Shown in pieces: positions 1-6,351 of a DNA stretch of 7,831 bases (position 1 is the stretch's first letter; every line of letters starts with the position of its first letter). The stretch lies in assembly GCA_028293365.1 (NCBI GenBank), contig JAQGOX010000054.1, positions 1 through 7,831 of the forward strand. The letters run 5' to 3'. A program made the translations under genes and the position numbers. Under the pieces are notes generated by a model that made no database searches, was not told where the DNA came from, and saw only the letters and a list, made by a program, of their open reading frames with translations. Source of the DNA: Verrucomicrobiales bacterium (GTDB taxonomy: Bacteria; Verrucomicrobiota; Verrucomicrobiia; Limisphaerales; SXQI01).

Positions 1-1
1 G

Positions 2-82
2 TCCTCGAAAACAATTGGGGATTCAGCGAAAGAACGACTCAAGAAAATCGACCGGCAGCCAGCAGCCAAACGAGGCGCTTAG
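2..82 (+). CDS. Possible 3' end of a plus-strand gene (partial, unknown product)
   Basis: An open frame enters from the left edge and stops at TAG 80-82. It gives about 26 residues, including a basic, helix-like stretch (SAKERLKKIDRQ) and a tail ending KRGA. That composition is common at the C-terminus of soluble or nucleic-acid-binding proteins, but it is too short to assign a family. A hairpin with a T-tract starts 19 bases after the stop, which suits a gene end. A second frame (1-93) is also open to a stop, so the frame choice is tentative. No function is proposed. Confidence 0.28.
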   Translation, partial: SSKTIGDSAKERLKKIDRQPAAKRGA

Positions 83-100
83 GAATCGCTTAATTGAAAC

Positions 101-137
101 ACTATCCCTCTTCAACGAACGAAAAAGGATAGTTTTT
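101..137. terminator. Hairpin, probable bidirectional terminator
   Basis: ACTATCC at 101-107 pairs with GGATAGT at 127-133. The inner bases 109, 111-113 pair with 125, 123-121 around a 7-base loop at 114-120. On the plus strand the stem has two C-A mismatches (108/126 and 110/124), and a run of five T follows at 133-137. On the minus strand both mismatches become G-U pairs, giving a continuous 13-bp stem, but the U-tract after it is weak (GUUUCAAUU). It lies between the possible plus-strand gene end (82) and the stop of the minus-strand DUF1080 gene (181), where a shared terminator would be expected. Confidence 0.5.
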
Positions 138-180
138 CTGATGGAAAATCGACTTCGGACAGCCGAAACCCGTGAGTCAA

Positions 181-1125
181 TTACTTCTCCAAGACCCAAA
201 TATTCCGATAAAAAACGGGATTGCCGTGGCCTTGTAATTGGAAAGGACCGCCTGAAGCATCTTCATTTTTTCCATTGCCCGGGGTGTGATCCTTTAATTC
301 CAGATTGTCGTGAATAACAACCCCATTGTGTTTAATGGTCACTTTCGCGTTTTTCGTTTTCTTGCCGTCGCCATCGAACTGCGCGGTGGTGAAATCAATG
401 TCATAGGTCTGCCAGGTCAACGGCGGGAAGCACATATTCACAGCCGGTTTGGCCTGGGTGTAGATGCCGCCGCATTCGTTGTTCTCACCTTTCAGGCCAA
501 ATGAATCGAGCACCTGAACTTCGTAACGATCCTGCAGGTAGACGCCACTGTTGCCGCGGTCCTGACCACGACCGAGAGGCTTGAATGGGAGGAGGAATTC
601 GAAGTGAGCGGTGAAATTCTTGAATTCCTGTTTTGTTTTGCAACCCGCAGCGAGGAAATGTCGTTCATCCATATGTCCGCCGGCCCAGGCTTCGGCGCTG
701 GTGCCGTCAAACAAGATTACCGCACCCGCGGGCGGTTTAGCACCGAGGGTCGGGCTTTTCCGCTCGGTCTTTTCCATGTAATAAGGGCCCGCATTATCAG
801 GTTTTATCGTGATTTTTCCGGCGTCGATTTCAGCCCGATAATTGTTTTCGCCGATGAACACGATTTTGTCCCCTTCCCTTTTTCCCGGAAATTCCTGTTT
901 GTATTCCTTGTCCCAACCATCACCGGGAAGGCCGCCTTTGTAGCTGACCATTCGGAAATTGTTATCGCCTAGCGCGATCACTTGAGAACCGCCCCAATCG
1001 TTTTTGTATTCACCCTGATCGACGTAATCCCGACCGCCGCTGGCCGGGTCGAGAAAAGTAGGTTTAGTTTCGGCGGCAAAAAGTGTGCTTGTCAAAGCCA
1101 GCGCAAGAATAGCAAAGATTTTCAT
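181..1125 (-). CDS. Secreted DUF1080 (3-keto-disaccharide hydrolase-like) protein
   Basis: The product has 314 residues. Residues 1-18 (MKIF, then a hydrophobic run ending LFAA) form a signal peptide, so it should act outside the cytoplasm. Residues about 30-115 resemble the N-terminal region seen in many planctomycete and verrucomicrobial DUF1080 proteins (QGEY at 37-40, QVIALGDNNFR, GGLPGDGWD at 64-72). Residues about 135-312 are the DUF1080 fold (PF06439, laminin/concanavalin-like, named 3-keto-disaccharide hydrolase). Its landmarks are LFDGTS at 138-143, GNSGVYLQDRYEVQVLDS near 191-208, GGIY at 219-222, PPLTWQTYDIDF near 234-245 and a closing GPFQLQGHG...YRNIW. The family is linked to breakdown of 3-keto-glycosides and other polysaccharide-derived sugars; the substrate here is unknown. 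The start at 1125 is chosen because the signal peptide begins there and GGAG precedes it; an in-frame ATG at 1164 would bury the signal peptide. An MFS gene lies upstream on the same strand. Family assignment is strong, the reaction is inferred. Confidence 0.9.
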   Translation of the reverse strand: MKIFAILALALTSTLFAAETKPTFLDPASGGRDYVDQGEYKNDWGGSQVIALGDNNFRMVSYKGGLPGDGWDKEYKQEFPGKREGDKIVFIGENNYRAEIDAGKITIKPDNAGPYYMEKTERKSPTLGAKPPAGAVILFDGTSAEAWAGGHMDERHFLAAGCKTKQEFKNFTAHFEFLLPFKPLGRGQDRGNSGVYLQDRYEVQVLDSFGLKGENNECGGIYTQAKPAVNMCFPPLTWQTYDIDFTTAQFDGDGKKTKNAKVTIKHNGVVIHDNLELKDHTPGNGKNEDASGGPFQLQGHGNPVFYRNIWVLEK

Positions 1126-1130
1126 AGTAT

Positions 1131-1134
1131 CTCC
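1131..1134 (-). promoter_or_regulatory. Ribosome binding site of the DUF1080 gene
   Basis: On the minus strand GGAG lies 5 bases before the ATG at 1125-1123. It supports the signal-peptide start over the in-frame ATG at 1164. It is the only well-placed Shine-Dalgarno sequence I find among the complete genes of this window. Confidence 0.65.
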
Positions 1135-1274
1135 AAGTGAACGACCCGAGCATGGCAGGTCCAACCAAACGGGTGAAGTAAAGAATCAGGAAAAGCGGTG
1201 GTCTGCCCGGAAGAAGCAGGACAAGCCCGCAATGGAAACAGTGGGCGTTTGGAATCTGCGGCGAGAAACCGCGC

Positions 1275-2663
1275 TCAATGCACGAAGGTTCCGCCTTCAG
1301 GAAGCGGCTTCCCTTTCGTTTCTGGCGCGAATGGAAGAGCGGCCAGACCAATGAGAAAGACGGCACACATGGTTACACCGGCCCAGCGCATCGGCTCGGG
1401 CTTGTCTTTGAACACCTCAGCAGTCAGCAGACCAAGCGCGGTCGGCCCTGCCGCAGCGACGAAACGGCCAACATTATAACAAAAAGAGGTGCCGGTGCTG
1501 CGCAAATGTGTCGGGAAAAGTTCGGGGAAATAAATGGCATAACCGGCGAAGAGTGACAACTGGCAGAAACCCATGATCGGAACCATCCAAAAAATATCGT
1601 TAAACGTTTTCAGATTCCAAAACACAAACGCCGTGCTGAACATGGCCGCCACAAACCCTGCCGCGAAAGCAGGACGCCGTCCGAAACGCTGGCAGGCTTT
1701 GGTCATGGCCATCATCCCAAAAAAGGCGCCGAAGTTGAGCATGACGAAGGTCACCGCTCCCCAATAAGAGGTTTTGCCGGGAATCTTTGCCGGGTCGACT
1801 CCCTGCAACGCAAATGTTTTGCGCAGGACCGATTGAGTGAGATCTGAACTAAAAAAACCAATACCCCAAAGACCAACGACGCCCGAAAAGGCCAAAGCCA
1901 GGCCTACCAGTGCATTTTTCCGGAGAACGGGATCACTAAAAAGTTCCCGATACGATCCAGCGGCACGGCGCGTTTCCCCCGAAGAAACAGCCCGTTGCCA
2001 ATCTTCAGGCTCTTTGAGGCGCCGGCGAATCAATAGTGCGAGGAAGGCTGGAATGGCCCCTATCACAAATACATAGCGCCAGGAACTGGCGATATTATGA
2101 GCCTGTGCATAGGCTCCCATGCCCATCGTAATAAAGGCAGCGCTCATATTTCCGACGGTCGAGAGCGCCTGCAGCAATCCCAGAGCATGAGGGCGGGCGC
2201 GGGTCGGCATGACTTCTGCAACTAATGCGACACCGACCGCAAATTCTCCTCCCACACCCAAACCTGTAATAAATCGGTAAAACGCAAAGTCCCAAAATCC
2301 TGTTGAAAGAGCGCTTAATCCAGTGCAAAGAGAGTAAATCAATATCGTCCAAAGCATCGTCCGGGCACGGCCGATTCGATCGCCGAGAACCCCGAATGTC
2401 AGCCCGCCGGTCGCCCACCCAATCAGGAAAATGGAAGTGGCGTAGCCGCCATATTTCGCAATATCAGCCGGGCTTGCGGTCACTCCGGGCGCATGCGGCA
2501 GCAAATCCCGCATCGCCGAAACCCGTGCGAGATTAAAAAGCTGTTGATCAAGAGTATCGAAGAGCCAGCCGAGCGCGGCGACAATGAGAACGAACCAATG
2601 GTACCGATTTAACTCACGCCACCACGGGCCTGAGGACGAATCATCTGCAATTGCAACCGCCAT
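1275..2663 (-). CDS. MFS transporter, 12 membrane segments
   Basis: The product has 462 residues with about 12 hydrophobic segments and is of normal length for the major facilitator superfamily. Visible hallmarks are an acidic FDTLDQQ at the end of TM1 (35-41), loop 2-3 motif A GVLGDRIGRAR (91-101), RFITGLGVGGE after TM4 (130-140), PTRARP (153-158), the half-repeat ELFPTHLRSTG (381-391) and PETKGKPLPE near the C-terminus (447-456). These features occur in the sugar/metabolite:proton symporter group, including the acidic-compound (AAHS) and sialate/lactate (SHS) subfamilies. The solute cannot be read from the sequence. A long hydrophilic stretch (about 274-300) separates TM7 and TM8. The start at 2663 has no Shine-Dalgarno sequence. 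The gene lies between a response regulator and a secreted DUF1080 protein on the same strand, so import of a sugar or sugar acid is a reasonable inference. I see no clear terminator or promoter in the 149 bases before the DUF1080 gene. Confidence 0.9.
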   Translation of the reverse strand: MAVAIADDSSSGPWWRELNRYHWFVLIVAALGWLFDTLDQQLFNLARVSAMRDLLPHAPGVTASPADIAKYGGYATSIFLIGWATGGLTFGVLGDRIGRARTMLWTILIYSLCTGLSALSTGFWDFAFYRFITGLGVGGEFAVGVALVAEVMPTRARPHALGLLQALSTVGNMSAAFITMGMGAYAQAHNIASSWRYVFVIGAIPAFLALLIRRRLKEPEDWQRAVSSGETRRAAGSYRELFSDPVLRKNALVGLALAFSGVVGLWGIGFFSSDLTQSVLRKTFALQGVDPAKIPGKTSYWGAVTFVMLNFGAFFGMMAMTKACQRFGRRPAFAAGFVAAMFSTAFVFWNLKTFNDIFWMVPIMGFCQLSLFAGYAIYFPELFPTHLRSTGTSFCYNVGRFVAAAGPTALGLLTAEVFKDKPEPMRWAGVTMCAVFLIGLAALPFAPETKGKPLPEGGTFVH

Positions 2664-2764
2664 TTATAGGTACGCCAGCGAACGATCGTGCGACGATTTT
2701 CGCGAGAGTTGCTTTTTTCAGTAACACGGCATGAGCGTGAGGCAAAGAAGAATCTACGGAACCT

Positions 2765-3406
2765 TCAAGGATCGATAATCTTTTTCCGAATCGCATAACG
2801 GACCAGATCGGTCTGTGTCCGCAATCCAAGTTTCTTCATAAGACTCCCACGATGACTTTCCACCGTACGAGGGCTCAGAAAGAGTTTTCCCGCGATCATA
2901 GTGCTGCTATTTCCTTCAGCGGCCATCTGCAGGACCAGTCTCTCGCGATTGGTGAGATTATCACTGTCATGCAATGGGCCGCCAGACATGGTGCGAAGCG
3001 ACGCGGTCAATGCGCAACCTCGCAACCCCGGGCTTATAAAAAGATTTCCTTTTGCCACGGTGCGTGTTGCTTCGATTAGTTCGCTGGGAGGTGAATCTTT
3101 AAGCACATATCCGGACGCACCGCTTTTTAAAGATTCAATCACATAGGGCTCATCCGCGTGCATTGAAACCACAACGATCCTGGTTTCAGTCTGTCCGCGC
3201 AGCCGTCGGATCACCTCAAGACCATGCAGGCGTGGAATCATTAGATCGAGCAGGAGGATCGCTGGTTTAAGTTTTTCGACCAGTTCAACTGCGTGCAGCC
3301 CATCGCCGGCTTCTCCTACAAGTTCCAGATCGCTCTCCGTCGCGAGTATTCGTTTTAAACCTTCCCGTACCATTTGATGGTCCTCCGCGAGGATGATGGT
3401 GATCAT
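2765..3406 (-). CDS. NarL/FixJ-type (LuxR HTH) response regulator
   Basis: The product has 213 residues, typical for the family. The N-terminal receiver domain (1-118) has the acidic pair E8/D9, the phospho-acceptor D54 (LLLDLMIPRLHG), the switch residue S81, Y100 and the conserved K103 (YVLKDSPP). The C-terminal GerE/LuxR helix-turn-helix (about 149-207) reads LTNRERLVLQMAAEGNS, then LSPRTVESHRGSLMKKLG. All phosphorylation residues are present, so it should be a phosphorylation-controlled DNA-binding regulator. No histidine kinase is encoded in the window, so it is an orphan at this locus or its partner lies elsewhere. The MFS gene follows 101 bases downstream on the same strand, and the next gene on the other side diverges. 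Control of the transporter and DUF1080 genes, or of its own promoter, is inference. The ATG at 3406 has no Shine-Dalgarno sequence. Confidence 0.93.
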   Translation of the reverse strand: MITIILAEDHQMVREGLKRILATESDLELVGEAGDGLHAVELVEKLKPAILLLDLMIPRLHGLEVIRRLRGQTETRIVVVSMHADEPYVIESLKSGASGYVLKDSPPSELIEATRTVAKGNLFISPGLRGCALTASLRTMSGGPLHDSDNLTNRERLVLQMAAEGNSSTMIAGKLFLSPRTVESHRGSLMKKLGLRTQTDLVRYAIRKKIIDP

Positions 3407-3490
3407 AGGAAAAAATTCTTAGGCATCGATTTCACGGCAACTTTGCTTTATTCACCGCGTGACCGCAACATAAACAACCTCGAAGCATTC

Positions 3491-3529
3491 CCGGGTTTAA
3501 TCCCAGTGATCGATTGATCAAAAACCCGG
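3491..3529. repeat. Nested inverted repeat in the divergent intergenic region
   Basis: CCGGGTTT at 3491-3498 is the reverse complement of AAACCCGG at 3522-3529. Inside it, TGATC at 3507-3511 pairs with GATCA at 3516-3520 around GATT. The structure sits between the divergent starts at 3406 and 3606, where operators are expected. No long T-tract follows on either strand and no gene ends here, so a terminator is unlikely. It could be a binding site for the adjacent response regulator or a 5' leader structure. No convincing -35/-10 pair was found in 3407-3605. Confidence 0.4.
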
Positions 3530-3605
3530 ACGAGCCATTTTGCAGGGGGCAAACGGGTTATTTTTCTTTCTTTGGCAAAATCCGTTTGCTATGCACCTAG
3601 AGGTC

Positions 3606-4529
3606 ATGCGCAGGTTTTATTTATTGCTTCTGTGGGTTGGATTGTTGCCATCGCTCTTTGGAGCGGAATTTAAGCTCTTGAATGGAGATAAATTGATTGG
3701 TGAACCGGCCGGAGTGAGCGAAGACGGTCTGGTGGTTCGACTCGATGTTGGAGGATTTTCGCCGCGCGTTGGGTGGGGCAAGCTTACTCAGGAAACGCTC
3801 AAACAACTGATGGAAAATCCTCAGGCGAAACCATTTGTAGAGCCATTCATCGAAGTCCCTGTAGAGATCAAGCAGAAAGAACGCGCGAAGAAAAAGGAGA
3901 TTATAGTCAAGGAAGTGCCTCATGTGGATCGACCCGCAGGCACCGGCGGCTTTGTTTCAATGTTATTTAAACCGCCCGCCATAGTTATCGTGTTGCTTTT
4001 ATATGTCGCAAACATTTATGCGGGAATTGAAATAGCGCGGTTCAAGGGTCGGCCGCTGGCAATTGTAGGGGCAGTCTGCGCATTCCTGCCCATCCTCGGC
4101 CCGTTAATATTTTTAGCGACACCCGGGTTCGGGCCGGGCGGGGAGTATCAAGAGGCGACGGCCCCGCCTGACAATTCCCAACTGGGCGCACCCGATGTCC
4201 AAAAGGCCGCTGGAGCAGGAGGCGGAGGGCTCGGTCTTGCCGGAGGACACGCAAAGAAACCTGAAGCCGGAGGTGCCGACCCTCTTTTCACAAGAGCCGA
4301 TTCGACATTCGATCGGCGCTTTTTCGAAACGAAATTCACTCCGTTCTTTCGGCTGGTTCCATCCGAGGATAAAGTGCTCTTCGTAAAAACCGCGAAAGGT
4401 GAATTCCAGGCAAAACGAATCAGCCGCATCTCGATGAATGAAATGCACCTGCAGCTCGCCAAAGGAAATACTGAAGTTCCGGTGCCTTTCGGAGAAATCC
4501 TGGAGGCGCAGGTTCGAGCGAGAACCTAA
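3606..4529 (+). CDS. Signal-peptide, two-TM protein with flanking beta-rich domains, unknown function
   Basis: With the start at 3606 the product has 307 residues. Residues 1-20 (MRRF, then leucine-rich, ending FGA) form a signal peptide. Residues 21-70 form a small beta-rich domain opening FKLLNGDKLIGE. Residues 86-105 are lysine/glutamate-rich. Two membrane segments follow (about 124-144 and 150-173) with a short basic loop RFKGRP between them. A glycine/alanine-rich linker (175-226) leads to a C-terminal domain (about 227-305) with alternating strands (KVLFVKTAKGEFQAKRI). The basic loop predicts that both soluble domains face the extracytoplasmic side. I do not recognise a named family; similar paired TM segments occur in verrucomicrobial membrane proteins. 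In-frame ATG 3591 and TTG 3540 are alternative starts; 3606 gives the cleanest signal peptide, although AGAGG sits only 2 bases before it. The NMP kinase gene follows after 30 bases, so they are probably co-transcribed. Confidence 0.75.
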   Translation: MRRFYLLLLWVGLLPSLFGAEFKLLNGDKLIGEPAGVSEDGLVVRLDVGGFSPRVGWGKLTQETLKQLMENPQAKPFVEPFIEVPVEIKQKERAKKKEIIVKEVPHVDRPAGTGGFVSMLFKPPAIVIVLLLYVANIYAGIEIARFKGRPLAIVGAVCAFLPILGPLIFLATPGFGPGGEYQEATAPPDNSQLGAPDVQKAAGAGGGGLGLAGGHAKKPEAGGADPLFTRADSTFDRRFFETKFTPFFRLVPSEDKVLFVKTAKGEFQAKRISRISMNEMHLQLAKGNTEVPVPFGEILEAQVRART

Positions 4530-4559
4530 ATCCGCGCAGTTTGATTGCAGTAGAACGTT

Positions 4560-5153
4560 ATGAAATACCGCACCATTCTACTCTTCGGCGCGCCCGGAGC
4601 AGGGAAAGGCACCCAAGGTAAAATCCTTGGATCCATTCCTAATTTTTTCCACTGCGCGTGTGGAGACGTTTTTCGAAATCTGACGATCGAGAATGAACTC
4701 GGCAGAATTTTTATTGATTACTCAAGCCGGGGAGAACTTGTACCCGATGAACCGACGATCCAGCTTTGGCGCCGATCCATTGCGGCCAGCCAATCTCTGG
4801 GTCGCTTTAATCCGGAGCGCGACACACTCCTTTTGGATGGAATTCCGCGCAGTCCGCAGCAGGCAAAAATGCTCGAAGATACGCTTGAGATCGTGGCTGT
4901 TTTGAACCTCACCTGCCCGGACTTCAACCGATTAGTGGAACGCCTCCAGCGTCGAGCTCTGCGCGAAAACCGGCTCGACGATGCGAATCTCGACCTGATC
5001 CGGCAGCGCCTGGCTACGTACGAAAGAGACACCCGTCCAGTGCTCGACTATTACGGCCCCAATCTGGTCCACAATATTGATTCCACACAAACTCCGATCA
5101 ACGTTCTGCGGAGTATTTTACGAATTCTTGCGGACGTTCCACCCAGAACATGA
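4560..5153 (+). CDS. Adenylate-kinase-family nucleoside monophosphate kinase (short LID)
   Basis: The product has 197 residues. It should transfer phosphate from ATP to a nucleoside monophosphate, probably AMP, in the cytoplasm. The P-loop is GAPGAGKGT (10-18). The NMP-binding region has CGDVFR (34-39, arginine conserved) and GELVPDEPTIQLW (58-70). LLDGIPRSPQQA (91-102) carries the substrate-binding arginine R97. The LID region is short, lacks the zinc-finger insertion, and reads RALRENRLDD (132-141), followed by RQRLATYERDTRPVLDYY. Departures from housekeeping Adk are C34 where TGD-M-LR enzymes have threonine, VF for ML, and N137 where GRxDD has glycine. These suggest a paralogue or altered substrate preference, so adk is not assigned. 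The usual adk context beside secY is absent. The stop overlaps the next start by four bases. No Shine-Dalgarno sequence precedes the ATG. Confidence 0.88.
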   Translation: MKYRTILLFGAPGAGKGTQGKILGSIPNFFHCACGDVFRNLTIENELGRIFIDYSSRGELVPDEPTIQLWRRSIAASQSLGRFNPERDTLLLDGIPRSPQQAKMLEDTLEIVAVLNLTCPDFNRLVERLQRRALRENRLDDANLDLIRQRLATYERDTRPVLDYYGPNLVHNIDSTQTPINVLRSILRILADVPPRT

Positions 5154-5392
5154 GCCAGCAATTCGGCGCCTTTACCGCAAGCGAACTTTATTGCCCGAAA
5201 TGCAAACGATCGCAACCGGTGCGCGAAAAGTTGCTCCTGATTCTGCCGTCTGGGGAACTCTACGAATTCCTTTGCACAGGCTGTGGAACCTCTTTGGGTG
5301 AACGAACCGTCAGCGGGCCCCCTTTGAGCGCGGCGATTCCGAAACCGCAAAAAGCTGCAAAAAATCCACCGACCCGGCGCCTGCTGCGTTGA
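5150..5392 (+). CDS. Small two-CXXC zinc-ribbon protein, unknown function
   Basis: The product has 80 residues. Two CXXC motifs, CPKC (15-18) and CTGC (42-45), are separated by a beta-hairpin-like stretch (REKLLLILPSGELYEFL). This is the layout of a single zinc ribbon binding one zinc through four cysteines. The C-terminal third is proline-, lysine- and arginine-rich (PKPQKAAKNPPTRRLLR), probably disordered and possibly nucleic-acid binding. The ATG overlaps the stop of the NMP kinase gene as ATGA, indicating translational coupling, and fmt begins 2 bases after the stop. There is no membrane segment or signal peptide, so it should be cytoplasmic. The exact family is not recognised. The conserved cysteines and tight packing between two clear genes argue that it is real. 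Confidence 0.8.
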   Translation: MSQQFGAFTASELYCPKCKRSQPVREKLLLILPSGELYEFLCTGCGTSLGERTVSGPPLSAAIPKPQKAAKNPPTRRLLR

Positions 5393-5394
5393 CC

Positions 5395-6351
5395 ATGCAG
5401 CCCTTGCGCGTTATATTTTTCGGAACTGCGGAACTTGCCTGCGCGAGTCTCGAAGCGCTCGCTGCTCGGCCGGAATATTTGATCGTGGCAGTAGTAACAC
5501 AGCCCGACCGGCCTCGTGGCAGGTCGTTGCAAATGCAGCCGTCGGCCGTCAAAGCGAGCGCTTTACGCCTGTCACTTCCAGTCCTCCAACCGGAGCGGGC
5601 TCGCGAAACCAGCTTCATCTCAGAACTCGAGGCGATGTCTCCGGATTTAATCGTAGTTGCCGCCTACGGCCAGATCCTTCCACAGAGGATTCTCGACTTG
5701 CCCCTTCACGGCGCGTTGAACGTTCATACTTCATTGCTTCCGAAATATCGTGGGGCCGCCCCTATACAATGGGCGATTCTGGATAACCAGGCTGAAACCG
5801 GCGTGACAATCATGAAAATGGATGCCGGCCTGGATACTGGTCCAATGCTGTCCCAGGAAAAAACGCCGATCCTGGAGAATGACAACGGGCAAACCCTACA
5901 CGATCGCCTCGCCGTGATCGGCGCCGAACTGCTGCTGCGAACGATTCCCCGGTATATCGACGGCACGATTATCCCGATTGCACAGCCAGAGGAGGGAGTT
6001 AGCTACGCGCGCAAAATATCGAAAAACGATGGTTTGATCGATTGGAATAAACCCGCGCGTTCGCTCTTTAATCAAATCCGCGCATTGACTCCGTGGCCAG
6101 GTAGCTTCACTTATTTGAATGACCCGCGACGGCTGCTCAAAATCTGGCGCGTGGAAATCGGACCTTTTGAAGGAGGTTCACCGGGGACCATTCTCGCCTC
6201 CGATCACGGCTCGCTCGTGGTTTCTTGCTCAGACGGTAACTTGCGGATCGAGGAACTACAAATTGAAGGAGGCAAACGCTTATCGGTCCGTCAATTCCTC
6301 GCTGGTCACCCGATCCCGATTGGAACAAAGCTCGGTTCAATCGCCAGTTAA
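5395..6351 (+). CDS. fmt: Methionyl-tRNA formyltransferase
   Basis: The product has 318 residues, the usual size. It transfers a formyl group from 10-formyl-tetrahydrofolate to Met-tRNAfMet for translation initiation. The N-terminal Rossmann-like formyltransferase domain (about 4-205) has IFFGTAELA (7-15), TQPDRPRGR (35-43) and the catalytic set N109, H111 and D147 in NVHTSLLPKYRGAAP (109-123) and DAGLDTGPM (143-151). The C-terminal tRNA-binding domain (about 206-316) shows KISKNDGLIDW (207-217), RALTPWPG (229-236) and FLAGHP (301-306). The start is taken as ATG 5395; a TTG at 5389 overlapping the previous stop is possible and adds two residues. Peptide deformylase (def), a frequent neighbour of fmt, is not in the window. 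The last 15 bases overlap the 3' end of the opposite-strand S4 gene. Confidence 0.97.
   Translation: MQPLRVIFFGTAELACASLEALAARPEYLIVAVVTQPDRPRGRSLQMQPSAVKASALRLSLPVLQPERARETSFISELEAMSPDLIVVAAYGQILPQRILDLPLHGALNVHTSLLPKYRGAAPIQWAILDNQAETGVTIMKMDAGLDTGPMLSQEKTPILENDNGQTLHDRLAVIGAELLLRTIPRYIDGTIIPIAQPEEGVSYARKISKNDGLIDWNKPARSLFNQIRALTPWPGSFTYLNDPRRLLKIWRVEIGPFEGGSPGTILASDHGSLVVSCSDGNLRIEELQIEGGKRLSVRQFLAGHPIPIGTKLGSIAS

Noticed and set aside
15..317. Plus-strand frame of 100 residues across the left end
   Set aside because: More than a third of it is antisense to the DUF1080 3' end, it runs through the hairpin at 101-137, and its composition (basic, cysteine/histidine-rich tail) looks like a shadow.
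587..972. Plus-strand GTG-started frame (604-972) preceded by a perfect AGGAGG with 8-base spacing
   Set aside because: It lies antisense to the DUF1080 gene. The purine run is simply the reverse complement of codons for the Phe-Glu-Phe-Leu-Leu-Pro segment, and the predicted peptide has no recognisable domain.
1126..1274. Gap between MFS and DUF1080 genes examined for a terminator, promoter or small gene
   Set aside because: Only weak 4-bp stems (for example GCGG/CCGC) without a T-tract and no convincing -35/-10 pair were found. Short open frames here have no start signal or recognisable features.
3540..3605. Longer N-terminus of the unknown membrane protein (TTG at 3540 or ATG at 3591)
   Set aside because: The extension places extra residues in front of a well-formed signal peptide, and no ribosome binding site supports it. 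ATG 3591 cannot be fully excluded.
4113..4462. Minus-strand frames opposite the glycine-rich linker of the membrane protein
   Set aside because: These are long only because the GC-rich linker lacks stop codons on the opposite strand. No domain or start signal is visible.
6167..6276. Two AGGAGG-like sequences inside fmt
   Set aside because: They encode Glu-Gly-Gly segments of fmt and are not followed at proper distance by a credible start; the nearby alternative frame is a shadow.
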